A stretch of 21,298 nt of DNA from the NCBI GenBank assembly GCA_035517615.1, contig DATIYM010000073.1, positions 1 through 21,298 on the forward strand, read 5' to 3'. The translations under genes were made by a program, and so were the position numbers. The DNA is from AG25 sp035517615 (lineage in GTDB: Bacteria; Gemmatimonadota; Gemmatimonadetes; Gemmatimonadales; GWC2-71-9). The stretch's first letter is position 1; the number at the start of each line of letters is the position of its first letter. Shown here one piece after another: positions 7,097 to 14,982 of the stretch. A model generated the notes under the pieces. The model did not search any database and was not told the DNA's origin. It was given only the letters and a program-made list of their open reading frames with translations.

Positions 7097-8247
7097 GGGC
7101 CGCGGTGTTTCTCGATCGCGACGGCGTGCTGAACGACGTGCCGAGCGTCGAGAACGGTATCCCGATGTCGCCGCGCCGCGTGAGCGAGTTTCGCGTGGCG
7201 GCGGGGACCCGCGCCGCGGTCGAGCGGCTGCGGCAGCGCGGGCTGCCCGTGTTCGTCGCGTCGAATCAGCCGGACTTGGCGCGCGGCAAGATGGACCCGG
7301 ACGAGTCCGCCCGCATGATCGCGGTGCTGCGCCAGGCCATCCCGCTCGACGACGTCGCCGTCTGCCCGCATGACGACGCGGACGGCTGCGACTGCCGCAA
7401 GCCCAAGCCGGGTCTCCTTATTCAGGTGGCCGAGCGGTGGGGTGTGGATCTGTCGCGCTCGTTCATGGTGGGCGATTCGTGGAAGGACCTGGAGGCGGGG
7501 CGACGCGCGGGCTGCCACACGATCTTGCTACGGCGCGATTACAATGCGACTGCACAGGCCGACACCGTGGTCGGCACGCTGGACGAAGCGGTGCAGTACA
7601 TCCTGCAGCACAACGAGGAAGGGAAGCGCATGTCGTTTAGTGCCGAGTTCTGCCGTCACACCGCGGAGGTGGCGGGTCTCCTGCCCCCCGAACGCCTCGA
7701 GGCCATGGTCGAAGGACTCGTGAAGCTGCGTGCGCGCGGCGGGCGACTCTTCTTTCTCGGCGTGGGCGGCGGGGCGGGGCATGCGTCGCACGCGGTGAAC
7801 GATTTTCGCAAGCTCGCGGGGATCGAGTGCTACGCCCCGACCGACAACGTGTCCGAGCTGACGGCGCGCATCAACGATGAGGGCTGGGACACGAGCTACG
7901 CGGAATGGCTCAAGGGTTCGCGCATCCGCGCCGGGGACGGCGTATTCGTATTCTCGGTGGGCGGTGGCAGCGCGGCCAGGAACGTGAGCATGAATATCGT
8001 CCGGGCGCTCGATCTGGCGCGGAGCGTTGGCGCGAGCATCTTCGGGGTAGTGGGGCGCGACGGCGGGCGGACGGCCGAGCTGGCGGAAGCCTGCGTTATC
8101 GTGCCCACCGTCGATCCTGAGCTGGTGACGCCCTTGACCGAGGCATTCCAGGCGGTCGTCTGGCACCTGCTGGTGTCGCATCCGAAGCTCAAGGCGAATG
8201 CGATGAAGTGGGAGTCGTTGGGACCCACACCGAAGCAGGGGAGCTAG
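7093..8247 (+). CDS. Fused heptose-bisphosphate phosphatase (GmhB-like) and phosphoheptose isomerase (GmhA-like)
   Basis: A 384-residue two-domain protein. Residues 1-175 are a HAD phosphatase like D-glycero-D-manno-heptose 1,7-bisphosphate 7-phosphatase: DRDG with D8/D10, SNQ (57-59), a zinc loop with C91, H93, C99, C101 followed by RKPKPG, and MVGD with D128. Residues 200-365 are a SIS domain like sedoheptulose 7-phosphate isomerase: GVGGGAGHASH (223-234) with H234 at the position of E. coli GmhA H61, and H358 near the position of H180. By eye, the GmhA E65 position is D238 and the Q172 position is E350. The usual bacterial arrangement is two separate genes. The junction contains ATG 7630 (M180) behind a purine-rich GAGGAAGGGAAG, so a free SIS protein may also be made. 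ATG 7093 overlaps the upstream stop (ATGA). Confidence 0.85.
   Translation: MRAAVFLDRDGVLNDVPSVENGIPMSPRRVSEFRVAAGTRAAVERLRQRGLPVFVASNQPDLARGKMDPDESARMIAVLRQAIPLDDVAVCPHDDADGCDCRKPKPGLLIQVAERWGVDLSRSFMVGDSWKDLEAGRRAGCHTILLRRDYNATAQADTVVGTLDEAVQYILQHNEEGKRMSFSAEFCRHTAEVAGLLPPERLEAMVEGLVKLRARGGRLFFLGVGGGAGHASHAVNDFRKLAGIECYAPTDNVSELTARINDEGWDTSYAEWLKGSRIRAGDGVFVFSVGGGSAARNVSMNIVRALDLARSVGASIFGVVGRDGGRTAELAEACVIVPTVDPELVTPLTEAFQAVVWHLLVSHPKLKANAMKWESLGPTPKQGS
7615..7632 (+). promoter_or_regulatory. Possible internal ribosome site and start at the domain junction
   Basis: GAGGAAGGGAAG (7615-7626) precedes an in-frame ATG (7630-7632, codon 180) exactly at the linker between the HAD and SIS domains. 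AAGG at 7619-7622 is 7 bases from the ATG. Initiation here would give a 205-residue GmhA-like protein alone. This may be a relic of two formerly overlapping genes or an active internal start. Confidence 0.45.
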
Positions 8248-8257
8248 CCGTGTCGCA

Positions 8258-8282
8258 AGCCCCGGGGCATCGCCCCGGGGTT
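8258..8282 (+). terminator. Strong GC hairpin after the heptose operon (possible terminator/attenuator)
   Basis: CCCCGGGGC (8260-8268), loop ATC, GCCCCGGGG (8272-8280) form a 9-pair stem, extendable by a G-U and an A-U pair. It begins 10 bases after the stop of the fused gene and precedes the sugar transferase by about 40 bases. Only TT follows the stem, so it is a weak intrinsic terminator at best and may partly separate the two gene groups or protect the upstream mRNA. Confidence 0.4.
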
Positions 8283-8319
8283 ATGAGGGGAGAACGAAAA
8301 TCCACCTACAGAGGATCGA

Positions 8320-9057
8320 GTGGGAACGGAGACCAAACCTAGTCCTGTTGTAAGCCATAGGCGGCGGGCGCCGGACGACGATCCGGTCGCTCGAGCCTTA
8401 GCCGAGGTCGATTGGGAGGCGGCGCTGCCGAAGGACCGGGGGCCGTTCCTGCGCACGCGCCTCGCGCTGAAACGAGCCATCGATGTCGGGCTCTCCGGGC
8501 TTGCCTTGCTGCTCTTGTTGCCGGTGTTCGTGGTGCTCGGGGTCTTGATCGTCATCGATTCGGGCGGGCCGATCTTCTATCCTTGGCGCGTCATCGGCTA
8601 CCGGGGCCGCCGCTTCACCGGCTACAAGCTGCGCACGATGGTCCCCGATGCCGACCAGCTGAAGGACCACCTGGCGCACTTGAACGAGATGCAGGGGCCC
8701 GTGTTCAAGATGCGTGATGATCCGCGGGTCACGGCACTCGGCAGGCTTCTCCGAAAGTATTCACTCGACGAGCTGCCGCAGTTGTGGAGTGTGCTCGTGG
8801 GCGACATGAGCCTCGTGGGGCCACGCCCGCTTTCGGCGGAGGAATTCATCGAGGCGACGCCGCTCGAGCGGCGCAAGCTGTCCGTCGTTCCCGGGATCAC
8901 GTGCATCTGGCAGGTCTCGGGACGCAACGAGATCGACAGCTTCGCGGACTGGGTGCGGCTGGATCTGGAGTACATCCGGACGTGGAGCCTGACGCGGGAC
9001 GTGGCGATTCTGCTGAGAACCCTTCCCGTCGTGGTCCGCGGCACCGGGGCGTATTGA
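8320..9057 (+). CDS. Undecaprenyl-phosphate sugar phosphotransferase (initiating transferase)
   Basis: A 245-residue bacterial sugar transferase of the short, PglC-like type: a cytoplasmic N-terminal tail, KRAIDV leading into one hydrophobic segment (55-80), then the catalytic core with KLRTM (103-107), the D150-E151 pair in LDELPQ, MSLVGPRP (163-170) and PGITCIWQVSGR (191-202). It moves a sugar 1-phosphate from an NDP-sugar to the polyprenyl phosphate carrier at the inner face of the cytoplasmic membrane and so starts the repeat unit. It lacks the multi-span N-terminal domain of WbaP-type enzymes. The start is GTG 8320 with GAGG at 8311-8314; no good ATG exists in frame nearby. It follows the fused heptose gene by 72 bases. 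Confidence 0.9.
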   Translation: MGTETKPSPVVSHRRRAPDDDPVARALAEVDWEAALPKDRGPFLRTRLALKRAIDVGLSGLALLLLLPVFVVLGVLIVIDSGGPIFYPWRVIGYRGRRFTGYKLRTMVPDADQLKDHLAHLNEMQGPVFKMRDDPRVTALGRLLRKYSLDELPQLWSVLVGDMSLVGPRPLSAEEFIEATPLERRKLSVVPGITCIWQVSGRNEIDSFADWVRLDLEYIRTWSLTRDVAILLRTLPVVVRGTGAY

Positions 9058-9060
9058 CCG

Positions 9061-9079
9061 TCGTCCGGCGCGCGGACGA
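9061..9079 (+). terminator. Short hairpin just after the sugar transferase stop
   Basis: TCGTCCG (9061-9067) pairs with CGGACGA (9073-9079) around a 5-base GCGCG loop, starting 4 bases after the stop codon. No T-run follows. It is possibly a weak terminator or RNA-stability element. The rest of the gap up to 9220 shows no gene. Confidence 0.3.
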
Positions 9080-9220
9080 TTGATCCCCCCGAGGCGTGCA
9101 GGGCGATCCGAGAGGGTGGCCCCACTCCGACCGCCGGTTTAACGTATTGGCCTTCGCGCCCAGCTCGTTCCGGCTGCGGCGGCACCCTTATCGCTGGAGT
9201 GATGCCTGCTTCGTGGGTTA

Positions 9221-10018
9221 GTGAGGTGGCTGTCCTACAGGCCGGCGCCCACGGCAATCGTCCGAGCGCTGCATCTCCAGAGTCCAGCGCGACGCCTCTA
9301 TTACCGTTTGTTTCGAGCGGAACGGAACGTCGTTACCGCACAGTGTGCGGGGCTGTCCGCGTTATTTCACGCCAGTGATCCCCAGGAGTTTCGCACTATC
9401 GAGCTGGCGGTGCTCAGTGAGCGGGCCATGCTCGAGGCGGTGCTCTCTACGCTCCATCCAGGCGACGTGTTCTGGGACATCGGTAGCAATCGCGGCCTGT
9501 TTGCCATTTTCGCGGCACAGCGCGTCGGGCCGCACGGCCGCGTGTACGCTTTCGAGCCCGAAAGTGACACGTTCGACAAGTTGACCGCCAATCTGCAACT
9601 GAACGAGAGCAGCAATGTGCAGCCGCTGCGGATCGCGTTGAGCGACCATCGTGGCTCGGGCTCGCTCATTCGCGCGTCGCGCGAGGGGCTGAGTCAGGGC
9701 TCGAGGCTGGGCGAGGACGGCGTGGACACGGAGCGCGTTGAGCTGGTTGACGGGGACGGTCTTTCCCTCTCGGTCCCGGAGGCCGTCAAGATCGACGTCG
9801 AGGGGCACGAGTATGCCGTGGTCCGAGGCATGCGGCGCACGCTCTCACAGCCGCGCTGTCGCGCGGTGTTCTGCGAGATCCACCCCGACCGCCTGCCGCC
9901 GGGGATCGACCAGGATGCGCTCTGCGCTCTGATCCGAGAGCTGGGTTTCCAAGAAATCACGGTGCAGCAAAGAGGATCAGAGCTGCAGGCGACCGCGCTG
10001 AAACGAGGGTCAGCTTAG
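9221..10018 (+). CDS. FkbM family SAM-dependent methyltransferase
   Basis: A 265-residue methyltransferase. The SAM-binding motif FWDIGSNRGLF is at 84-94, the acidic strand YAFEPE follows, and KIDVEGHE (190-197) plus EIHP (219-222) are the FkbM signature. Family members O-methylate sugar or polyketide hydroxyls; in polysaccharide loci they usually methylate a glycan residue. The N-terminal 80 residues lack a recognisable domain. The start is assigned to GTG 9221, with no clear ribosome site close by, so the true start could be further downstream. It lies 163 bases after the sugar transferase, and its stop overlaps the stop of the converging flippase gene. Confidence 0.8.
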   Translation: MRWLSYRPAPTAIVRALHLQSPARRLYYRLFRAERNVVTAQCAGLSALFHASDPQEFRTIELAVLSERAMLEAVLSTLHPGDVFWDIGSNRGLFAIFAAQRVGPHGRVYAFEPESDTFDKLTANLQLNESSNVQPLRIALSDHRGSGSLIRASREGLSQGSRLGEDGVDTERVELVDGDGLSLSVPEAVKIDVEGHEYAVVRGMRRTLSQPRCRAVFCEIHPDRLPPGIDQDALCALIRELGFQEITVQQRGSELQATALKRGSA

Positions 10019-11601
10019 CCGTCGGATTGAGCGTGGGACCTGTCTCGGATCCAGCGCACTACCATTCGCACTTCTTCCATGCCGAGTGCGTAACCGACAA
10101 TTACGGCGGCGGCAGCGAAGCTGACGACGCCCATCGCGAGCGCGCCGAGGCACGGCAGCATGGGCCCGCAGCGCAGGTCGCCTCGCAGGATGTGATGCAC
10201 GGCCTCGTATAGCACAAGCCCCGGGGCGGCGAGCGCCGCCCCGAGGCCGAGTCCACTCCACACTGACACCGCGACCCCCGGCTCGGTTTGCCGGTCGGTG
10301 GCCCACACGGCCAGCGCCGCCGCGGCGGCCGTTCCCGTTGCATAACCGGCCGGAATCGAGAGCTCCCCCAACATCGGGACGAGCAGGCCGTCCAGAACGG
10401 CTGAGATGAGGGCGCCACACGCGAGTACGGCAATCGCCAGCCGCGAGCGATTGAGCGTGTATAGCGCGCGGGTGAAGAGACTGAGCAAAAAGACGGGGAG
10501 GACGGACGCGGCGTACACGCCGAAAGCGGCTGACGTGCGCTCTTGCGCCATCACGTCGAATGCCCCTCGCGCAAAGAGTAGGTTGACAATATCGCGACGG
10601 GCCGCCCACATGAAACACATGACAGGAACCAGCACGAGGAGATAGCGGCGCGTCACCTCGCGCAGTAGACGCCCACCGGCGGGCTTGAGCCTTCCGGTTT
10701 CCGCGTGGTGCGCCATTTCGGTGAATGCCACGACCGCGACGGCGGTACTCACTGTGGAAGCGGTGTAACTGGCGCGTTGTGCGTAGTTCACTACCGCAAT
10801 GCTTCCGACGCCGATGCGTGCGAGCAGAAAGCGTTCCCAGATCCCCAACCCCGCGTTGATCGCCGCGATCCCGACGAGACTCGACGCGGCCAGAGCCGCG
10901 AAGGAGCGCAAGCCCGGATGATGCAGGACCAGCCGCTGGTGATTGCGTCCCGGAAGCGCGAGAGCCACCGCGAGCAGGTTGGCCGTCGCGCCCAGGGCAA
11001 GGGCCAGGGCGATCCCGGAATCCGCACCGATTCGCGGGATCGCCAGCAGGCCGGCGCTGATCGTTGCGTTCCAGAGCAATCGGCCAACACTCGGCTGATG
11101 AAACCGTCCAAAAGCCGGCAGGAACCCGGCGATTGCGCTGGCGATCGTCATCAAGGCAAGGGCGGGAACCGCGCCTCGAAGCACGACCAACATGGCTGCG
11201 TTCCGGACGCGATCTTCGGAGTGCACCGCGAAACGGACGATTGGAGGCAGCGCAAGGAGCGTCGCAACGGCAGCAAGGGCGCCGAGGCACGCAACCCAGA
11301 CCACGGTGGCGGTCACGAGCGGGACGGCGACGGCGTCTCCTCCCGCCGCCCGCTCGCGGGCGACGAATGGAACCACGGTGAAACTGAAGCCGCCCGTGAT
11401 GAAAGCGGCCGCGATCATGTCGTGCAGGAAGATTGCGGTCGCAGTCGCGTCGGCGTATGCCGTCGTCCCGAACACGCCTGCGAGGGTGGCTTCCCGCACG
11501 AGCCCCGAGACGGTCGCGGCAAGCGCCGCTCCAGAGAGGAGCGTGATGTTCTTGAGAACCGCCGTGCCGCGTGAATCCGGCGTGACGCCGCTCAGGCCCA
11601 C
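10015..11601 (-). CDS. MurJ/MviN-type lipid-linked oligosaccharide flippase
   Basis: A 528-residue, very hydrophobic protein with about 13-14 predicted membrane segments. The N-terminal region (SGLVREATLAGVFGTTAYAD, then FITGGFSFTVVPFVARER) matches the MurJ/MviN pattern, whose arginine and acidic residues line the central cavity. MurJ flips lipid II; MurJ-type homologues inside polysaccharide loci are thought to move lipid-linked repeat units in place of Wzx. The start is GTG 11601, 23 bases after the stop of the beta-helix gene; a slightly later start is possible because the first 15 residues look non-conserved. It is the last gene of the minus-strand assembly operon. Confidence 0.8.
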   Translation of the reverse strand: MGLSGVTPDSRGTAVLKNITLLSGAALAATVSGLVREATLAGVFGTTAYADATATAIFLHDMIAAAFITGGFSFTVVPFVARERAAGGDAVAVPLVTATVVWVACLGALAAVATLLALPPIVRFAVHSEDRVRNAAMLVVLRGAVPALALMTIASAIAGFLPAFGRFHQPSVGRLLWNATISAGLLAIPRIGADSGIALALALGATANLLAVALALPGRNHQRLVLHHPGLRSFAALAASSLVGIAAINAGLGIWERFLLARIGVGSIAVVNYAQRASYTASTVSTAVAVVAFTEMAHHAETGRLKPAGGRLLREVTRRYLLVLVPVMCFMWAARRDIVNLLFARGAFDVMAQERTSAAFGVYAASVLPVFLLSLFTRALYTLNRSRLAIAVLACGALISAVLDGLLVPMLGELSIPAGYATGTAAAAALAVWATDRQTEPGVAVSVWSGLGLGAALAAPGLVLYEAVHHILRGDLRCGPMLPCLGALAMGVVSFAAAAVIVGYALGMEEVRMVVRWIRDRSHAQSDG

Positions 11602-11624
11602 CTACTGCTCTGCGAGGCTGGCGC

Positions 11625-12722
11625 TCAACTGCCTGGCTGAACTGGCGACCCCTGGGCCAGTCCATCGAATGCGTTGAGCGAATTCGAGATTGCTCCCGGG
11701 TCTGCGAGGATTGCCGAATGGGGTGGTGCGGGATCGCGCCGGGGCATGCGCGCGAAGATGTTCCCGAGCGCCAGGATTCGCGTGCTGTTTCGCACCAGGA
11801 GTTCGGCCTGCTCCGCCTGCGAGGACCTGCAGTTGTCCAAGAAGCGGTTGGCCATGACCACGGTATCGTGTGCGTGATTCCGGATCGCGATGCCGGCCAG
11901 ACCGTTTTCCGACAGCACGTTGCTCACGATGGCGTTCCAGGGACTCCCGGTGGCGATTTCAATTCCGTAGATGCCGTTGCCCAAGATGCTGTTTCCGACG
12001 ACGGAGATCATTTTGCTGGCGTTTTCGATCAGTATGCCGCTCCCGGCGTTCAGGATGATCTCGCAGCCTTGGATCATCGCCTGATTCGCGTTGCTGGTGA
12101 AGTGTAGCCCGTGGCCGCCGTTGTGGTAAACGGAGCAGGTGATGATATGCGGCGGCTCGCCACTATTCGTTTCGCTCACGAAAATGCCGTCGCCGCCGCA
12201 CAGCTCAAAGTCGCTGTCCACTACACCGCACGGCGTGTTCACGATCGTGAGCGCCCGCCCACCCATGCTCTTGATCCAGCAACGCCGGATGCGCACGTCG
12301 TCGGCCTGACGCACGACCAGCCCGTCCCGATTGCTGCCATCGCCGTCGATCGCAAGACCTTCAATGAACACCTTCTTGACGCCCTCGCATACGAGGGCGT
12401 CGGTGTCCGGTTCGCTGCACTGCAGGATCGAATGCCGCCCCCAGCCGACCAGGACGCAATCATCGTGCACGGTGACCGTTTTTCGGATCCGATACCGCCC
12501 AGCCGGGAAGAGCACCGGCTTGCCGTCGCGACTGACGTCGATGGCCTGCTGAATCGCGCGGGTATCGTCGCGTACCCCGTCCCCCGCGGCGCCGTACTCC
12601 CGTACGTTGGTCGCGGCGTCGTGGTCTGCGGCTGCCGGAGACACACCCCAAGCGTCCTCGGCTCCCGGAATCCGCAACGGGATCCCGGCCGCAAGCCAGC
12701 CGAGCAGTGAGCGCCGTCTCAT
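11625..12722 (-). CDS. Exported right-handed beta-helix protein (possible polysaccharide lyase/epimerase)
   Basis: A 365-residue protein starting MRRRSLLGWLAAG, a twin-arginine-like signal followed by a hydrophobic stretch, suggesting Tat export. The mature part opens with NVREYGAAGDGVRDDTRAI (39-57), the hallmark of the pectate-lyase-3 / glycoside hydrolase 28-like beta-helix superfamily. About ten parallel coils with NxI/GxI ladders follow (roughly 85-330). Such proteins cleave, epimerise or bind acidic or neutral polysaccharides; no family-specific catalytic set could be assigned. The gene lies between the polymerase/ligase and flippase genes and overlaps the former by ATGA, so it probably acts on the polymer in the periplasm. 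The open frame continues to 12947, but that stretch lies inside the upstream gene and encodes no domain. Confidence 0.75.
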   Translation of the reverse strand: MRRRSLLGWLAAGIPLRIPGAEDAWGVSPAAADHDAATNVREYGAAGDGVRDDTRAIQQAIDVSRDGKPVLFPAGRYRIRKTVTVHDDCVLVGWGRHSILQCSEPDTDALVCEGVKKVFIEGLAIDGDGSNRDGLVVRQADDVRIRRCWIKSMGGRALTIVNTPCGVVDSDFELCGGDGIFVSETNSGEPPHIITCSVYHNGGHGLHFTSNANQAMIQGCEIILNAGSGILIENASKMISVVGNSILGNGIYGIEIATGSPWNAIVSNVLSENGLAGIAIRNHAHDTVVMANRFLDNCRSSQAEQAELLVRNSTRILALGNIFARMPRRDPAPPHSAILADPGAISNSLNAFDGLAQGSPVQPGS

Positions 12723-14014
12723 GGGACGCCTGGTTCGAGCGCGACCCGGTGTGCGGTGGTGACCGGGAACGTGAACCGCAGCGCGGCCGTCGCCGCGACG
12801 AGCAGCCAGAATGACGCATTCCATGCGGCGGGATTCGACAGCGACGCGAGCATGAGCGCGAGCGCACATGCAAGGCACGCCAGCGTGATCCCACGCTGTC
12901 CCGGCAGCCGGGTGGATCGCACGGCCCGCAGCAGAACGATGAGCCACGCGAATCCCAGGGGGACCGCGGCCGCGGCGCCCCCTGCGTGGAGAATCTCGAG
13001 CAGGAAGTTTTCCGAAATGGAAGCTTCGGTGCCCAACAGGGTCGCGATGCTCCGGTATGCCGCGGCACCATGGCCGAACAGCGGGCTATTCCGGACGTCA
13101 TCGAGCAACGCCAGAAACAGCGTCAGCCGCGTGTGGCCCGAACCGCTCCCCAGATTGCCGATCTCTGCGACCCGTGGCGCGAAATAGCGCGCGAAGACCT
13201 GATTTTCCAACGCCGTGCTGAACGCGACGGTCAACAACAGCAGCGTGGCGAACCCGGCGCGCGCCAACGCCACGATCGGCCTCTCGAGGCGCGGGCGCAC
13301 CCAGAGCCCGAGTATCACGCACGCCACAAACGCGATACCGAGCGCGAGCCAGGGGCCGCGGGCCAGGGCAAAGCTCGCGGCCATCCCATGCACGATGATT
13401 CCGAGCACCATGATCCAGCGCATCAGCCGCGTGGTGCCGAACGTGAACCCCACCATCGACAGCGCCGCGAACGCGGCGGTGTACGTGCCACCCACCGTTC
13501 CAATTCCCAGCACGAAGCTGTCGGGCAGCAGAAACACGCCGCTCTGCGCGACCGACAGCGCCCGCGCCGCGAGGTACACCGACGCGATGAGGCTCGATCC
13601 GAAGGTAACGCGCGCGAACCGCAGCCAGAGGGGAGGATCGTTCCGCAAGTACGCGTAGGTGAGCGTGAATCCGAGCAGATTGATCGCGAGTAATGCGTTA
13701 TCGAGCAATCCTCGGATGCGAAACTCCGCAGGCGTCGCGAGCACCGTGCTCATGAGCACGAAAGCAAACGTGGTCCACAGGAGCAGCGTAGGTGTATCGG
13801 TCGTTTCGAGCAGCAGGCGAGGCTGGAGCAGCACGGTCATGGCCAGCAGGACCACGACCCAGAACTCGAGGAGATGGATCGTGATGTCGCCCACCGCAAT
13901 CCCGATGAAGTAGTTGAAGGGAACGAGGGCGGCGCCGGCGAGGAATACGAGTCGTGTCGCCGCCCCGCGTCCGGTCGTCGGTCGTCGACTTGGGTCCGGC
14001 GCCGTCAGCGCCAC
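12719..14014 (-). CDS. O-antigen ligase / polymerase (Wzy/WaaL family membrane protein)
   Basis: A 431-residue integral membrane protein with about 10-12 hydrophobic segments. LARGPWLAL (218-225) is the conserved ligase/polymerase motif near the large periplasmic loop. SGHTRLTLF (292-300), SPLFGHGAAAY (310-320) and ENFLLEILHAGG (335-346) form the typical Wzy_C loop and following helix. It either polymerises flipped repeat units or ligates the chain to its acceptor; the two cannot be separated by sequence. The neighbouring Wzz gene favours a polymerase role. The start is GTG 14014, overlapping the Wzz gene by 10 bases. Confidence 0.8.
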   Translation of the reverse strand: MALTAPDPSRRPTTGRGAATRLVFLAGAALVPFNYFIGIAVGDITIHLLEFWVVVLLAMTVLLQPRLLLETTDTPTLLLWTTFAFVLMSTVLATPAEFRIRGLLDNALLAINLLGFTLTYAYLRNDPPLWLRFARVTFGSSLIASVYLAARALSVAQSGVFLLPDSFVLGIGTVGGTYTAAFAALSMVGFTFGTTRLMRWIMVLGIIVHGMAASFALARGPWLALGIAFVACVILGLWVRPRLERPIVALARAGFATLLLLTVAFSTALENQVFARYFAPRVAEIGNLGSGSGHTRLTLFLALLDDVRNSPLFGHGAAAYRSIATLLGTEASISENFLLEILHAGGAAAAVPLGFAWLIVLLRAVRSTRLPGQRGITLACLACALALMLASLSNPAAWNASFWLLVAATAALRFTFPVTTAHRVALEPGVP

Positions 14015-14982
14015 AGTCGCAGGTGAATGGCCCAGAGACCGCCGATCAGCGTCAGGAACATCATCCCGATGACGAAGAGGATCCTCGGCACGCCGGATGG
14101 GCGTGCAGGGACGGCTGCGACATCGACCGTCGTCACCATGGGGGCATCGTTGTATTCCGTAAGCCGGGCATTCTCGATACTCGTCTCGAGCTGCTGCTGC
14201 AATAGCGTCAGCCGTTCGACCTCGTTCTCGAGCGACCGCTGTTGCTGCTGCAATGCGGGGGCTACAAACGTGCGGTTCGTGTTCAGGAACTGTACGAGCC
14301 GATTCTGGGCGTCGGTCAGGTGCTGCTGCACGATGTCCAGAAAGCCCTCGGTAAATTTGCGACGCGCCGCCGCCTCGCGGCGGCGAAAGTCTATGTTGAG
14401 CTCATCGATGACCTCGATCGCGCGGTTGGCGATGGCTGCCGCGGCGTAGGGAGACTTGGCCTTGACCGTGATCACGACGACTCCTGACGGCAGCATGGTT
14501 GCCTTGACGGCGCTCTTGAGGGCTGCCCGAGCCCTCCAGCGACGCAGCGCCGGCGTTTTCGCCTTCTTGATGAGATAGTCCTCTACGCGCATCGTCACGT
14601 CCGGCGTGTCCACCCGAACGGTGGAGACCGCGATGCTGTCGAAAAACGAACGGCTTTTCGCGAGGTCCGTGAAGAAAACGGCCGGACGCGTTCCGATGGA
14701 CAGCGATCCGCCCATCAAACCGGCGAGGCCCGCCAAGCCACCGAGATTGCTCGTCAGGTCCGGGGAACCACGCGACTCGGGAAAGAACGACGCTGAGGCG
14801 GTCCAGCGGCGCGGCAGGAGCAACGCCACCGCGATCCCGACCACCGCCCCCGCAATGGCCAGGGCGCCGAGCGCGCGCCTCTTGTGCCTTGCCCGCCGCA
14901 GCGTTTCGCCAAGCCGGGCGCTCGGCTCCGGCTCGCGGGGTTCCATCAGCTCGGCTGGAACGGTCTCAGTGAACGAGGCCAT
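14005..14982 (-). CDS. Wzz-type polysaccharide co-polymerase (chain length determinant)
   Basis: A 325-residue protein with the co-polymerase layout: cytoplasmic N-terminus, first membrane segment (37-57), periplasmic domain with a helical, coiled-coil-prone stretch (about 198-272, rich in glutamine), the proline-rich motif PARPSGVP (292-299), and a second membrane segment (301-319). There is no C-terminal tyrosine kinase domain, so it resembles PCP1/Wzz rather than the fused Wzc type. It sets chain length together with a Wzy polymerase, encoded next in the operon. The glycine/leucine-rich stretch at 80-95 is also seen in lipopolysaccharide Wzz relatives. The start overlaps the GT9 gene by 17 bases. 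Confidence 0.85.
   Translation of the reverse strand: MASFTETVPAELMEPREPEPSARLGETLRRARHKRRALGALAIAGAVVGIAVALLLPRRWTASASFFPESRGSPDLTSNLGGLAGLAGLMGGSLSIGTRPAVFFTDLAKSRSFFDSIAVSTVRVDTPDVTMRVEDYLIKKAKTPALRRWRARAALKSAVKATMLPSGVVVITVKAKSPYAAAAIANRAIEVIDELNIDFRRREAAARRKFTEGFLDIVQQHLTDAQNRLVQFLNTNRTFVAPALQQQQRSLENEVERLTLLQQQLETSIENARLTEYNDAPMVTTVDVAAVPARPSGVPRILFVIGMMFLTLIGGLWAIHLRLWR

Noticed and set aside
10705..11574. Plus-strand open frame (289 codons) inside the flippase gene
   Set aside because: Charged, repetitive composition opposite a clear membrane protein; no ribosome site or family resemblance.
12723..12947. N-terminal extension of the beta-helix protein
   Set aside because: Inside the O-antigen ligase gene; the ATG at 12722 gives an immediate signal peptide and an ATGA overlap.
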